Of a DNA stretch of 64,000 bases, positions 18,395-26,454 are shown piece after piece. The translations under genes were made by a program, and so were the position numbers. The notes beneath the pieces are model-generated. The model was not told the DNA's origin. It saw nothing but the letters and a program-made list of their open reading frames with translations, and did not search any database. The stretch is from NCBI GenBank assembly GCA_963783695.1, contig CAWAOM010000001.1, forward strand, positions 1,123,672-1,187,671, in the 5' to 3' direction. The first letter of the stretch is position 1. Every line of letters starts with the position of its first letter. Source of the DNA: BM003 sp963783695 (GTDB taxonomy: Bacteria > Pseudomonadota > Gammaproteobacteria > Steroidobacterales > BM003).

Positions 18395-19037
18395 CGCCGA
18401 CTACGAAATACGCATGGCACAGAGGTTTCGCGGTTTCCTGCCGGTCGTGGTCGATGTCGAAACCGGCGGATTCAATGCCGCAACCGACGCGCTGCTGGAA
18501 GTTGCCGCCGTTCTACTGACACTGGAACCGGACGGGCTTTTGACCCGGGCCGAGACAATTCGGGTCCACGTCGAGCCTTTTGCCGGCTCCAATATCGAAC
18601 CCGAGGCGCTTGAAATTACCGGCATCGATCCGCACCACCCGTTGCGCCCGGCGTTACCGGAGAAAGACGCGTTGATGCGCGTTTTCCGCGAAGTGCGGCG
18701 AGCCGTTCGTGATACGGAGTGCAACCGCGCGGTCCTGGTAGGACACAATGCCAGCTTCGACCTCGGCTTCATTAATGCCGCCGTTGCACGCAACGAGATC
18801 AAACGAAACCCGTTTCATCCGTTCTCCTGCTTTGACACGGCCACGCTTGGCGGCGTTGCGTTCGGTCAGACGGTGCTGGCACGGGCCATCGATGCCGCGG
18901 GGATCGAATGGGATGCGACGCAGGCGCACTCGGCAGCCTACGATGCAGAGAAAACCGCCGATTTGTTTTGCCTGATTGTCAACAAATTCCGCGATATCCA
19001 TGCTGAGAGCATGGGCAAGGCGAAAGCGACCCGCTGA
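18387..19037 (+). CDS. rnt: ribonuclease T
   Basis: 216 aa, 3'-5' exonuclease that trims tRNA CCA ends and stable RNA 3' ends. DEDDh motifs: VVVDVETGGF (DxE), VGHNASFDLGF (second Asp) and HSAAYDAEKTADLF (His, Asp). Basic and aromatic residues follow GRKP-type RNase T patterns (RMAQRFRGFLPVV). Start GTG 18387 lies 8 nt inside pyrC and gives the expected N-terminus. The gene's stop lies within a GC-rich hairpin (19033-19059). Confidence 0.93.
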   Translation: MTDADYEIRMAQRFRGFLPVVVDVETGGFNAATDALLEVAAVLLTLEPDGLLTRAETIRVHVEPFAGSNIEPEALEITGIDPHHPLRPALPEKDALMRVFREVRRAVRDTECNRAVLVGHNASFDLGFINAAVARNEIKRNPFHPFSCFDTATLGGVAFGQTVLARAIDAAGIEWDATQAHSAAYDAEKTADLFCLIVNKFRDIHAESMGKAKATR

Positions 19038-19059
19038 CCCGCCATTGTGGCGGGCCAGC
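19033..19059. terminator. GC-rich hairpin between convergent rnt and grxD
   Basis: Inverted repeat: GCTG-A-CCCGCCA, loop TTG, TGGCGGG-C-CAGC. It spans the rnt stop codon and lies between two convergent genes, so it could end transcription in either direction, but neither side has a run of T. It closely resembles the hairpin at 35923-35948. Confidence 0.5.
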
Positions 19060-19075
19060 GTGATCCGCGGGTCTA

Positions 19076-19420
19076 TTATCCCTGCCCGGATTGCGACGCC
19101 GTGGCGACGCCCTGCAGCAATTCAGCCAGTTCGCCGGACTTGTACATTTCGATGGCGATATCGCTGCCGCCGACCAACTCGCCACCCACGTACAATTGCG
19201 GGTAAGTTGGCCAGTTGGAATAGCGCTTCAACGCCTCGCGCACCTCCGGTTCTTCGAAGATGTTAACGAACGCAAAATCCGCGCCACAGGCGCGCAATGC
19301 CGCCACTGCCTGCGCTGAGAACCCGCATTGTGGAAAATCCGGGGTACCTTTCATGTAAAGCAACACCGGATTGGTGCCGATCTGGTCCTTTATTTTGTCG
19401 ATCACATCCATCTCTTTCAT
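19076..19420 (-). CDS. grxD: monothiol glutaredoxin, Grx4 type (CGFS)
   Basis: About 114 aa. The active site CGFS (in PDFPQCGFSAQAV) with WPTYPQLYVGGELVGGSDI identifies the single-domain monothiol glutaredoxin that carries 2Fe-2S clusters with BolA proteins. ATG 19420 overlaps the upstream gene stop (TGATG). An internal ATG at 19411 gives the closest match to the E. coli N-terminus and could be the true start; a GAGGAG lies at 19423-19428. Operon with the DUF1289 gene. Confidence 0.93.
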   Translation of the reverse strand: MKEMDVIDKIKDQIGTNPVLLYMKGTPDFPQCGFSAQAVAALRACGADFAFVNIFEEPEVREALKRYSNWPTYPQLYVGGELVGGSDIAIEMYKSGELAELLQGVATASQSGQG

Positions 19421-19623
19421 CACTCCTCAATAAAGCGATCTGATGCCATTGAACCGGCCCGCAGCCTGCGTGACTGCGCGCGGGCCAGTATCCGCTGTTG
19501 TTCGTCCGGACTTGCACAGGCCCACGCACCGATTTCGTCAACGTGGCGGAAACAGCCGATGCAGACGCTGTCGGTATCAAGCTTGCACACCAGCACGCAC
19601 GGCGATGCCGGGCTGGCTGCCAT
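19420..19623 (-). CDS. DUF1289 family small Cys-rich protein
   Basis: 67 aa from ATG 19623 (a TTG at 19644 would add 7 residues). Matches DUF1289: PCVLVCKLDTDSVCIGCFRHVDEIGAW, with four Cys in a C-X3-C...C-X2-C pattern that looks like a metal or Fe-S site. Function unknown. Direct overlap with grxD suggests a shared link to Fe-S or redox metabolism, which is inference. Confidence 0.85.
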   Translation of the reverse strand: MAASPASPCVLVCKLDTDSVCIGCFRHVDEIGAWACASPDEQQRILARAQSRRLRAGSMASDRFIEE

Positions 19624-19667
19624 ATCTTCCGCCGCCCGGCTCAAATCGAAACCGCCCCGGACATGTA

Positions 19668-20249
19668 TCAGCCGGAAAAATTCGCAGCGGCAAATTCCCA
19701 GTTGACCAGATTCCAGAAGGCCTCGACATATTTTGGGCGGGCATTCCGGTAGTCAACGTAATAGGCATGTTCCCACACGTCGCAGGTCAATAACGGCTTC
19801 GCGTCGCCGGTCAGTGGCGTGTCCGCATTGCTGGTCTGAGTAATGGCAAGACTGCCGTCGCCGTTGCGAACGAGCCAGGCCCAGCCGGAGCCGAAAAGCG
19901 TCACCGCCTTGGTACTGAATTCTTCTTTGAAACGATCGAAGGACCCGAAATCGCGGTCGATCGCAGCGCCCAGGTCGCCATCCGGCGAGCCGCCACCGCT
20001 GGGGCTCAGGCAATTCCAGTAAAACGTATGATTCCAGATCTGCGCCGCGTTATTAAAGATACCGCCGCTTGCCTTGCGCACGATATCCTCCAGCGAAACC
20101 GATGCAAACTCGGAATCCGCGACCAGCTTGTTGAGATTGACGACGTAGGTGTTGTGGTGCTTGCCATAGTGGTACTCGAGCGTCTCTTTCGAGATATGCG
20201 GCTCGAGTGCGTCCATTGCGTAGGGCAGCGCTGGCAATTCATGTGCCAT
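19668..20249 (-). CDS. sodB: superoxide dismutase (Fe type)
   Basis: 193 aa, same size as E. coli SodB. Metal ligands His in HYGKHHNTYV and in IWNHTFYWN, Asp and His in CDVWEHAYYVDY. GSGWAWLV, and the AQ-type residues in FNNAAQIWNH, point to the iron enzyme rather than Mn-SOD. Cytoplasmic: the N-terminus MAHELPALPYAMD has no signal. It is 24 nt upstream of the DUF1289 gene and probably its leader gene. Confidence 0.95.
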   Translation of the reverse strand: MAHELPALPYAMDALEPHISKETLEYHYGKHHNTYVVNLNKLVADSEFASVSLEDIVRKASGGIFNNAAQIWNHTFYWNCLSPSGGGSPDGDLGAAIDRDFGSFDRFKEEFSTKAVTLFGSGWAWLVRNGDGSLAITQTSNADTPLTGDAKPLLTCDVWEHAYYVDYRNARPKYVEAFWNLVNWEFAAANFSG

Positions 20250-20381
20250 GGGTATGTCTCCTTGCGTAGGTCCGAAGTTGTGTTCCGATCGCGGCTCTTG
20301 CGCCGCAACCGCGGATTAAGGGCCGATATAATACCAGACCTAGACCCATTCCAACTCCCCACCGGGCATCGTTGATACCGA

Positions 20382-20387
20382 TATAAT
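20382..20387 (+). promoter_or_regulatory. candidate -10 box (TATAAT) for nadC
   Basis: A consensus TATAAT lies 7 nt before the ATG at 20395. A second copy of the 10-mer CCGATATAAT occurs at 20323-20332. No clear -35 was found at the right spacing. If this box is used, the ATG at 20395 would be at or near the transcript 5' end, which favours the alternative GTG start at 20419. Confidence 0.35.
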
Positions 20388-20394
20388 TAGCCGC

Positions 20395-21291
20395 ATGGCA
20401 ACCGTTGGAGACCATGCCGTGGCAAATGCCCAACCGCCCGACACGCTCGAGCGTAGCGTCGAACTCGCCCTCGCCGAGGACGTCCGCGGCGGCGATATCA
20501 CCGGCTTGTTGATTCCGGCGCCGCTGCATGGGCGCGCCAGGGTGCTGTGCCGCGAACGGGCTGTGCTGTGCGGTAGCGCGTGGTTCGACGCGGTATTCCG
20601 CAAAATTTCCGCGGATATCGCGATCGAGTGGCTCGTTGCCGAGGGAGCGGAGATTGAGGAAAACACCGTCGTTTGCCGTCTCGAAGGGCCGGCACGGGGG
20701 CTGCTTACAGGCGAGCGAAGCGCGTTGAATTTTCTGCAGACCCTGTCAGGAACGGCCACGCTCGCCCGGCACTACGTCAATGCCATCGCCGATACCGGTT
20801 GCCGCATACTCGACACCCGCAAGACTCTTCCCGGGCTGCGCGCGGCGCAGAAATATGCCACCCGGATCGGCGGCGCGACCAACCATCGGCACGGTCTCTT
20901 TGACGGCATATTAATCAAGGAAAACCACATCATTGCCTGTGGCGGCATCGCCAATGCCGTGACGGCCGCACGCGCCAGCAAAGCCAGCGTGCCGATCGAA
21001 GTCGAGGTCGAGAACCTCGAAGAAGCGCGCGAGGCGCTGGCCGCCGGTGCCGACATACTTCTGCTGGATAACTTCTCTACGGACGACTTGCGCCGCGCGG
21101 TCGATCTGAATCGGCACTTTGAAGGTAAAGAAGGGCACTCGCGCGCGGCGCTGGAGGCATCCGGGAACGTCACCGCGGAGACGATCGCAGAGGTCGCCGC
21201 GACCGGCGTTGACTTCATTTCTGTTGGCGCCCTTACCAAGCATGTCAGGGCTATCGATTACTCGATGCGAATGGAACTGGTCACGCCATAG
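20395..21291 (+). CDS. nadC: quinolinate phosphoribosyltransferase (carboxylating)
   Basis: 298 aa. Makes nicotinate mononucleotide from quinolinate and PRPP in NAD synthesis. Family blocks: EDVRGGDITG, ERSALNFLQTLSGTAT, DTRKTLPGLRAAQKYA, GGATNHRHGLFDGILIKENHI and VEVENLEEAREAL. The ATG at 20395 is preceded by no Shine-Dalgarno. GTG 20419 has GGAG 8 nt upstream and would shorten the product by 8 residues without losing conserved sequence. Confidence 0.95.
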   Translation: MATVGDHAVANAQPPDTLERSVELALAEDVRGGDITGLLIPAPLHGRARVLCRERAVLCGSAWFDAVFRKISADIAIEWLVAEGAEIEENTVVCRLEGPARGLLTGERSALNFLQTLSGTATLARHYVNAIADTGCRILDTRKTLPGLRAAQKYATRIGGATNHRHGLFDGILIKENHIIACGGIANAVTAARASKASVPIEVEVENLEEAREALAAGADILLLDNFSTDDLRRAVDLNRHFEGKEGHSRAALEASGNVTAETIAEVAATGVDFISVGALTKHVRAIDYSMRMELVTP

Positions 21292-21293
21292 CC

Positions 21294-23978
21294 TCAGGCG
21301 ACAGTGGCCGCGGCAATACGGCTCGGCTCGGAAACGCCGTAACCCTGGGCATAGTCGACGCCAAGACCGCGCAGCATCGTGATTATCTCGACGTTCTCGG
21401 CGAACTCCGCGATCGTACGTTTGCCGGTAAGATGGCCAATCTCATTGATCGATCGGACCATTTCACGATCGATAGGGTCGTGCAAAATCTCTTTGACGAA
21501 ACTGCCGTCGATCTTGAGAAAGTCGACTGGAAAGTGCTTCAGATAGCCGAAAGATGAGAGCCCGGTGCCGAAATCGTCAAGTGCGAACTTGCAGCCCAGT
21601 TCCTTGAGTGACTGGATAAAACGTTTGGCCTGGGAATAACTCGCTACCGCGGCAGTCTCGGTAATTTCGAAACAGATTTTGCTGGCATCGAGCCCGCTGC
21701 GGCGGAACTGATCCACGACAAAAGGCAAAAACTTGTCGTCACCGAGACTCTGACCGGACAGGTTGATCGAACACAGCGACAGACGCTCTCTCTCATCGGC
21801 CTCAGAAACCAGCCAGCGGAAGGCGTTCTCGATCACCCAGCGGTCGATATTTGGCGTAATCCCGTAGCGCTCTGCCGCGGCGATAAACAGCTCGGGTGAC
21901 ACGACACTGCCGTTCTCGTCGCGCATCCGCAGCAACAGCTCGTAATGCGCTCCGCTTTCGGTATTGTCCTGTAGCGGCAGGATCGTCTGGCGGAACAATT
22001 CGAAGCGCGCTTCGTCGAGCGCGTTGTTGATACGCGCCGCCCATTGCATTTCGCGGCGCCGGCGCATTAATTCAATGTCGTTTTCGGCAAAGCAGTGAAT
22101 ACGATTACGCCCTGCTTCTTTCGCTGCCGCGCACGCGGCATCGGCCGCCGACAAAAGCGAAGCGACATCGTCGTTGTCCGCGGTGATCGGCACTACGCCG
22201 ATGCTCACGCCCAGCCGGAACACCCTTTCATCCCACTGGAATTTGAACTCGCGAATCGTCTCGCGCAGGCCTTCCGCGTTGGAAATCGCCTCATCGACGG
22301 TGCAGCTTTCGAGGAGTACGCCGAACTCGTCACCGCCCAGCCGCGCCAGCGTATCGCGCCAACGGATCTTGGACTTGAGCAATGCCCCGAGTTGGCCGAG
22401 CAACGCATCTCCTGCGCTGTGACCGCAGGTGTCATTGATGATCTTGAACTGATCGAGATCGAGATACAGCAATGCGTAAGAGGTTTCGCGCGCCTTGGCA
22501 CTCTTGAGGGCCCGCTCCAGCCGACTCTCGAATTCGCGCCGGTTGACCAGCCCGGTCAGAATGTCATGACTCGCGTGATAGCTGAGACGGCGGTTGAGTT
22601 CACGCGCCTCGCTGACATCATGAAACACCAGCACCCCGCCGGTCACCTTGCCGCCACCGTCGCGGATCGGCGACGCGGTATTCTCAATGTATAACTCGTT
22701 GCCATCACGACGGATCAGCAACGTTGGACGAACCGACTTGATAGCGCGGGTACGGCGGATCGCCATCGACATCGGATTATCGAGCGGTTCGCAGGTCTCT
22801 TCATGAAAACTGCGGAATATCTCGTCGATGTGACGGCCGGTTGCATCATCCAGGCGCCAGCCGGTCAATTCCTCGGCGACCGGATTGACATACTCGACAT
22901 AACCTTCGGCATCGGTAGTAATCACACCGTCGCCAATCGACTGCAGCGTAATCTGCGCGCTTTCCTTTTCGCGGAAAAGCGCCTCCTCGTACAACTTGCG
23001 GTCAGTAATGTCGAGTTCGACACCGACCAGTCGCCGCGTCCTGCCGGTCGCATCTTCACGCGCTTTGGCCCGCGACAGCACCCAACGCCATTCGCCGTTG
23101 CAGTGGCGCATGCGATGAACGCTCTCGAAAATCTCGGTCTTGCCCTCGAGGTGCTCGCGAATCTGGCCCTGCACCCGGGCGAGGTCATCCGGATGAACGA
23201 GGCGCCGCCAATCCGGGGCTGAATTGCACAGATCGTCGGGGCCGTAACCGAGCATGGCCTTCCACCGCGGCGACAGGTACAGCGTGTTGGACCTCATGTC
23301 GAAATCCCAGACGCCGTCATTGGCTCCGAACATGGCCAACTCATCGCGTTCCTTGACCTCGTGCAACTCGCGCTCCAGGTCAAGCCGTTCGAGACCCGAA
23401 GCCAGCGACGTGGCCAGCAACTTCAGCAGCAAACCGTGATCGACGTCCCACGCGTTACGGCGCTGGCCACCGGCTACCGCCAGCAGGCCACGCAGTTTGC
23501 CGCGGGTTCTGAAACCGGCGCCGAGCAAACACCCTATTTTCAGCCTGTGAAGCCGCCGCCCTTCGGCCAGCGCGAGCAACTCGGCGGAACCGGTATCGGT
23601 AATATCCACCAGCCGCTGCTGATCGAGCCGGTTGCGCAACCAGCGGAATTCCTGCAACGACTCGCCCGTCAACACTTCCGGGTTGAAAGTCGCAAACACC
23701 GCGCGGTCGGAGTGGATTTTCGTAATCCGTTTGCCGTCATCGCTAACCAGAGCGATAAAAGCGGCTTCGACCCCGATGGCCTCGCGCAGATTGGCGAGAC
23801 AGCGGGCGAACGTCGCCTCGACGTCGTCGTCGATGGTCTGAAAGTCGATGGAGAGTTTGGTGTACACGGTATCGATGTTAGCGCGGATTCGCGATCCGGC
23901 TGGCATCAATATCCCTTCTGGGGCGCTGACGGCCGCTCCTTGCGGCTCGTGCCCTGGCCCGTGATTCATTGCGCTCAC
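21294..23978 (-). CDS. GAF-PAS-PAS-GGDEF-EAL cyclic-di-GMP signalling protein
   Basis: 894 aa, no membrane segment, so cytoplasmic. N-terminal GAF-like domain (about 30-190), PAS/PAC (about 215-325), a second PAS (about 335-455), GGDEF (about 460-625) and EAL (about 640-890). The cyclase motif is intact (LARLGGDEFGVLLE). In the phosphodiesterase domain the EAL triplet reads ELL (YELLLRM), but the metal-binding Glu is kept, as are LDDFGTGLSSFGYLKHFPVDFLKIDG, FEITETA and the late Glu in AEFAENVE, so hydrolysis is possible. Stands alone, convergent with nadC. Confidence 0.92.
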   Translation of the reverse strand: MSAMNHGPGHEPQGAAVSAPEGILMPAGSRIRANIDTVYTKLSIDFQTIDDDVEATFARCLANLREAIGVEAAFIALVSDDGKRITKIHSDRAVFATFNPEVLTGESLQEFRWLRNRLDQQRLVDITDTGSAELLALAEGRRLHRLKIGCLLGAGFRTRGKLRGLLAVAGGQRRNAWDVDHGLLLKLLATSLASGLERLDLERELHEVKERDELAMFGANDGVWDFDMRSNTLYLSPRWKAMLGYGPDDLCNSAPDWRRLVHPDDLARVQGQIREHLEGKTEIFESVHRMRHCNGEWRWVLSRAKAREDATGRTRRLVGVELDITDRKLYEEALFREKESAQITLQSIGDGVITTDAEGYVEYVNPVAEELTGWRLDDATGRHIDEIFRSFHEETCEPLDNPMSMAIRRTRAIKSVRPTLLIRRDGNELYIENTASPIRDGGGKVTGGVLVFHDVSEARELNRRLSYHASHDILTGLVNRREFESRLERALKSAKARETSYALLYLDLDQFKIINDTCGHSAGDALLGQLGALLKSKIRWRDTLARLGGDEFGVLLESCTVDEAISNAEGLRETIREFKFQWDERVFRLGVSIGVVPITADNDDVASLLSAADAACAAAKEAGRNRIHCFAENDIELMRRRREMQWAARINNALDEARFELFRQTILPLQDNTESGAHYELLLRMRDENGSVVSPELFIAAAERYGITPNIDRWVIENAFRWLVSEADERERLSLCSINLSGQSLGDDKFLPFVVDQFRRSGLDASKICFEITETAAVASYSQAKRFIQSLKELGCKFALDDFGTGLSSFGYLKHFPVDFLKIDGSFVKEILHDPIDREMVRSINEIGHLTGKRTIAEFAENVEIITMLRGLGVDYAQGYGVSEPSRIAAATVA

Positions 23979-24655
23979 GGTTTGTAATTATTCAGATGTC
24001 TCTCTGCTCAGTAGTTTTTACGAACGGGCCGCCAGGCTTTGTTGTAATTAAGCCTTCCCTTGGATGCGGAGGTAGTTGCGAGCGATTGTGACATAGTTTT
24101 TGAAGAAAACAAGGTAAGAGCCTGTTTGTTATAAAATATCATTTACTATAATCACGATTGGAGCAGGAACCGCGTGCGGCCAGATGCGGCGCTTTAGCAC
24201 AATCGTGTCAACGCTGGCACTGCGGGGGCGTTGCGCTGGCGCGGGTCACCGGGCACTGGCCGGCCGGGGGCGGCGGCACCTGCGGCCACTGCGGCAGCCA
24301 TCGGCCGGGGCAAATCACGCCGCGGGGTTCGGCACGGCAATGTGGTTGGTTTTGCGCATATTCCACCATGCCCGGCACTGCAAACCGCGCATCATCGTGG
24401 TCGGCCGGTGGCCATGCTCTGGCGCCGACAAAGGCGCTTTTGCCTGCCCGATCCGGAGACTGTGTCGCACTGAGTAGCGCGCTGTTGCCTTCAGCCATTG
24501 CCGCCGGGCGTTTCGCCAGTACGCTCGCGCGCGGCCTCCCAAAGCCGGACATCCGAACATCCGGCCGGCCTTTGACCTGGCTCGCGCGAATGCGGCTTTG
24601 CGGTAGTACCGCAGCCCGGTTAAGCTTTCGCGCGCTCACCCACTCAAGGAACGTC
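23979..24655. other. 677 bp without a supported gene, upstream of the TauE/SafE permease
   Basis: The first 180 bp (to about 24155) are A+T-rich and should hold the leftward promoter of the GGDEF/EAL gene and the rightward promoter at 24126-24152. The next 500 bp are very G+C-rich. All three rightward frames give Arg/Gly/Ser-rich translations with no family resemblance, and the leftward frame is no better. An imperfect inverted repeat lies at about 24539-24573 (AAAGCCGG...CCGGCCTTT). This may be a long leader or the remains of a decayed gene. Confidence 0.4.
24126..24152 (+). promoter_or_regulatory. candidate sigma70 promoter
   Basis: TTGTTA at 24126-24131 and a perfect TATAAT at 24147-24152, spacer 15 bp (16 if the -35 is read one base earlier as TTTGTT). 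It lies in the A+T-rich tract and points toward the permease gene, whose ATG is 500 bp downstream. Confidence 0.4.
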
Positions 24656-25417
24656 ATGCTGGCGGGATTGCTCGGTGCACTGGCAATCGGCCTGAGCCTC
24701 GGACTGCTCGGGTCGGGCGGTTCGATACTGACTGTGCCGGTGCTGGTCTACCTGTTCGGCCAGGATGAAAAGGTCGCGATCGCCGGTTCGCTCGCGGTGG
24801 TTGGCAGCATTGCCCTTGCCGCGGCAATACCGTACGCGCTTCGCCGCAGCGTCGACTGGCGCAATGTCATGTGGTTCGGCATCCCCGGGATGTTCGGCAC
24901 CTACGCCGGCGCCTGGGTCGCCAACTTTATCTCGGGTGTCGCACAACTGGCGTTGTTTGCCGCCGTCATGCTGCTGGCCGCGATTATGATGCTCCGCCGA
25001 CCGCCGCAAGTTGACCCCGACGATTGCCATCGTCACCCGGTCAAGATCATTGCCGATGGTCTGGGAGTCGGGGCGCTGACCGGTATCGTCGGGGTCGGCG
25101 GAGGGTTCCTGATCGTGCCGGCGCTGGTGTTGCTTGGCGGTCTCGGAATGCGCGTCGCGGTCGGCACGAGCCTGGTCATCATCGCGATGAAATCGGCCAG
25201 CGGCTTCGTCAAATACCTCGATGTACTGGAACGCTTCGACCTCTCGCTCGACTGGCATGTTCTTGGCATTGTCACGATAGCCGGTATTCTGGGCACGTTC
25301 GCGGGCAATCTGCTGAGCGGACGGATTCCACAGCCCACGCTGCGGCGAATTTTCGCGGTGTTTTTGTTGCTGATGGGCGCCTGGATACTATGGCGGACGC
25401 TGCCACAAGTCATTTGA
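24656..25417 (+). CDS. TauE/SafE family sulfite exporter/anion permease
   Basis: 253 aa, about eight membrane helices in two halves, each opening with the family motif: GLSLGLLGSGGSILTVPVLVYLFG near the N-terminus and GALTGIVGVGGGFLIVPALVLLGGL in the middle. Members move sulfite, sulfoacetate or other small anions. ATG 24656 is preceded by AAGGA at about 24645-24649 and gives the right N-terminus; the in-frame extension upstream looks non-coding. No sulfur gene sits beside it, so the substrate is unknown. Confidence 0.88.
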   Translation: MLAGLLGALAIGLSLGLLGSGGSILTVPVLVYLFGQDEKVAIAGSLAVVGSIALAAAIPYALRRSVDWRNVMWFGIPGMFGTYAGAWVANFISGVAQLALFAAVMLLAAIMMLRRPPQVDPDDCHRHPVKIIADGLGVGALTGIVGVGGGFLIVPALVLLGGLGMRVAVGTSLVIIAMKSASGFVKYLDVLERFDLSLDWHVLGIVTIAGILGTFAGNLLSGRIPQPTLRRIFAVFLLLMGAWILWRTLPQVI

Positions 25418-25480
25418 CCCGCACCGCACGCCGAACGCCACCAACCCCGTCAGGTAGTCGCGGTCCGTACTGACCTAGAG

Positions 25481-26437
25481 CTAACCGCTGCCGACCGCGG
25501 TGGCAATCCTGGTCGCGGCGGCGCGGTATTCAGCCTCGAGACGATCGCACAGTTCGCCTACCGTCGGAACATCGTCGATGCCACCGACACCCTGCCCGGC
25601 CGACCAGATCGTTTTCCACGCCTTGACCTCGCTATCAATAGCCTTCAGTTCAGGCTTATCGGCGCCTGCCTGCTGCAGCATTTCGATATCGATGTCGTTG
25701 TCCTCGAGGCTCTGCCGCAAAAAATTCGCACTGACCCCGGAAATGGCATCTGTGTAAACAATATCCGCCGCCACCGCATCCTCGATCATCGTCTTGTATT
25801 CGGCCGGCGCCGCACTTTCGGCGGTATTGATGAAACGGGTACCGAGGTAGGCAAGATCCGCACCCATTGCCAGCGCAGCGGCGATATGGCCGCCATTGCT
25901 GATACAACCGGACAGCAGCAACGTGCCAGCAAAAAAACTGCGGATCTCCTGAGTTATTGCCAGCGGATTCAGTGTTCCCGCATGACCGCCTGCACCGGCG
26001 CAAACGGCAATCAGGCCGTCAACACCCGCCGCCGCAGCCTTGCGCGCATGACGCATGTTGATCACGTCATGAAAAACGGCTCCACCATAGGCATGCACCC
26101 GCTTTACCAGATCCGGGACCGCACCCAGCGAGGTGATGACGAGCGGAACTTCATGCTCCTCACACAGTGCGAGATCCGCCTCCAGCCGCGGATTGCTGCG
26201 ATGAACGATCAGATTCACACCCCAGGGCGTACCGATATCATCGGCGGCGAGCGCCGTCTTGATCTCCTCGACCCACTCCCCGAAGCCGTCAGAAGTTCTG
26301 CAGTTGAGCGCGGGAAAAGTGCCCACGACCCCGCCGCGGCACGCAGCAATAACCAGCGCCGGATTGGAGACCAGGAACATAGGCGCCGCGACCGCGGGCA
26401 ACCGCAATTTACCTTCAAACGACCTGGGCAGTGGCAT
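25481..26437 (-). CDS. nitronate monooxygenase / 2-nitropropane dioxygenase-like flavoprotein
   Basis: 318 aa TIM-barrel FMN protein. Visible blocks: PAVAAPMFLVSNPALVIAACRGGVVG (N-terminal FMN region), the catalytic-type His in CAGAGGHAG, LLSGCISNGGHIAAALAMGADLAYLGTRFI (phosphate binding). Related to nitronate monooxygenases and FabK-type enoyl reductases. It is the last gene of a fatty acid beta-oxidation operon, so an acyl-CoA-linked role is possible, but this is inference. ATG 26437 lies 17 nt after the acyl-CoA dehydrogenase stop. Confidence 0.88.
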   Translation of the reverse strand: MPLPRSFEGKLRLPAVAAPMFLVSNPALVIAACRGGVVGTFPALNCRTSDGFGEWVEEIKTALAADDIGTPWGVNLIVHRSNPRLEADLALCEEHEVPLVITSLGAVPDLVKRVHAYGGAVFHDVINMRHARKAAAAGVDGLIAVCAGAGGHAGTLNPLAITQEIRSFFAGTLLLSGCISNGGHIAAALAMGADLAYLGTRFINTAESAAPAEYKTMIEDAVAADIVYTDAISGVSANFLRQSLEDNDIDIEMLQQAGADKPELKAIDSEVKAWKTIWSAGQGVGGIDDVPTVGELCDRLEAEYRAAATRIATAVGSG

Positions 26438-26454
26438 TTCGGATTCCCGCGCAA

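Noticed and set aside
24158..24655. In-frame N-terminal extension of the TauE/SafE gene
   Set aside because: The extension is Arg/Gly/Ser/Cys-rich without a domain, and ATG 24656 has a Shine-Dalgarno and the family N-terminus.
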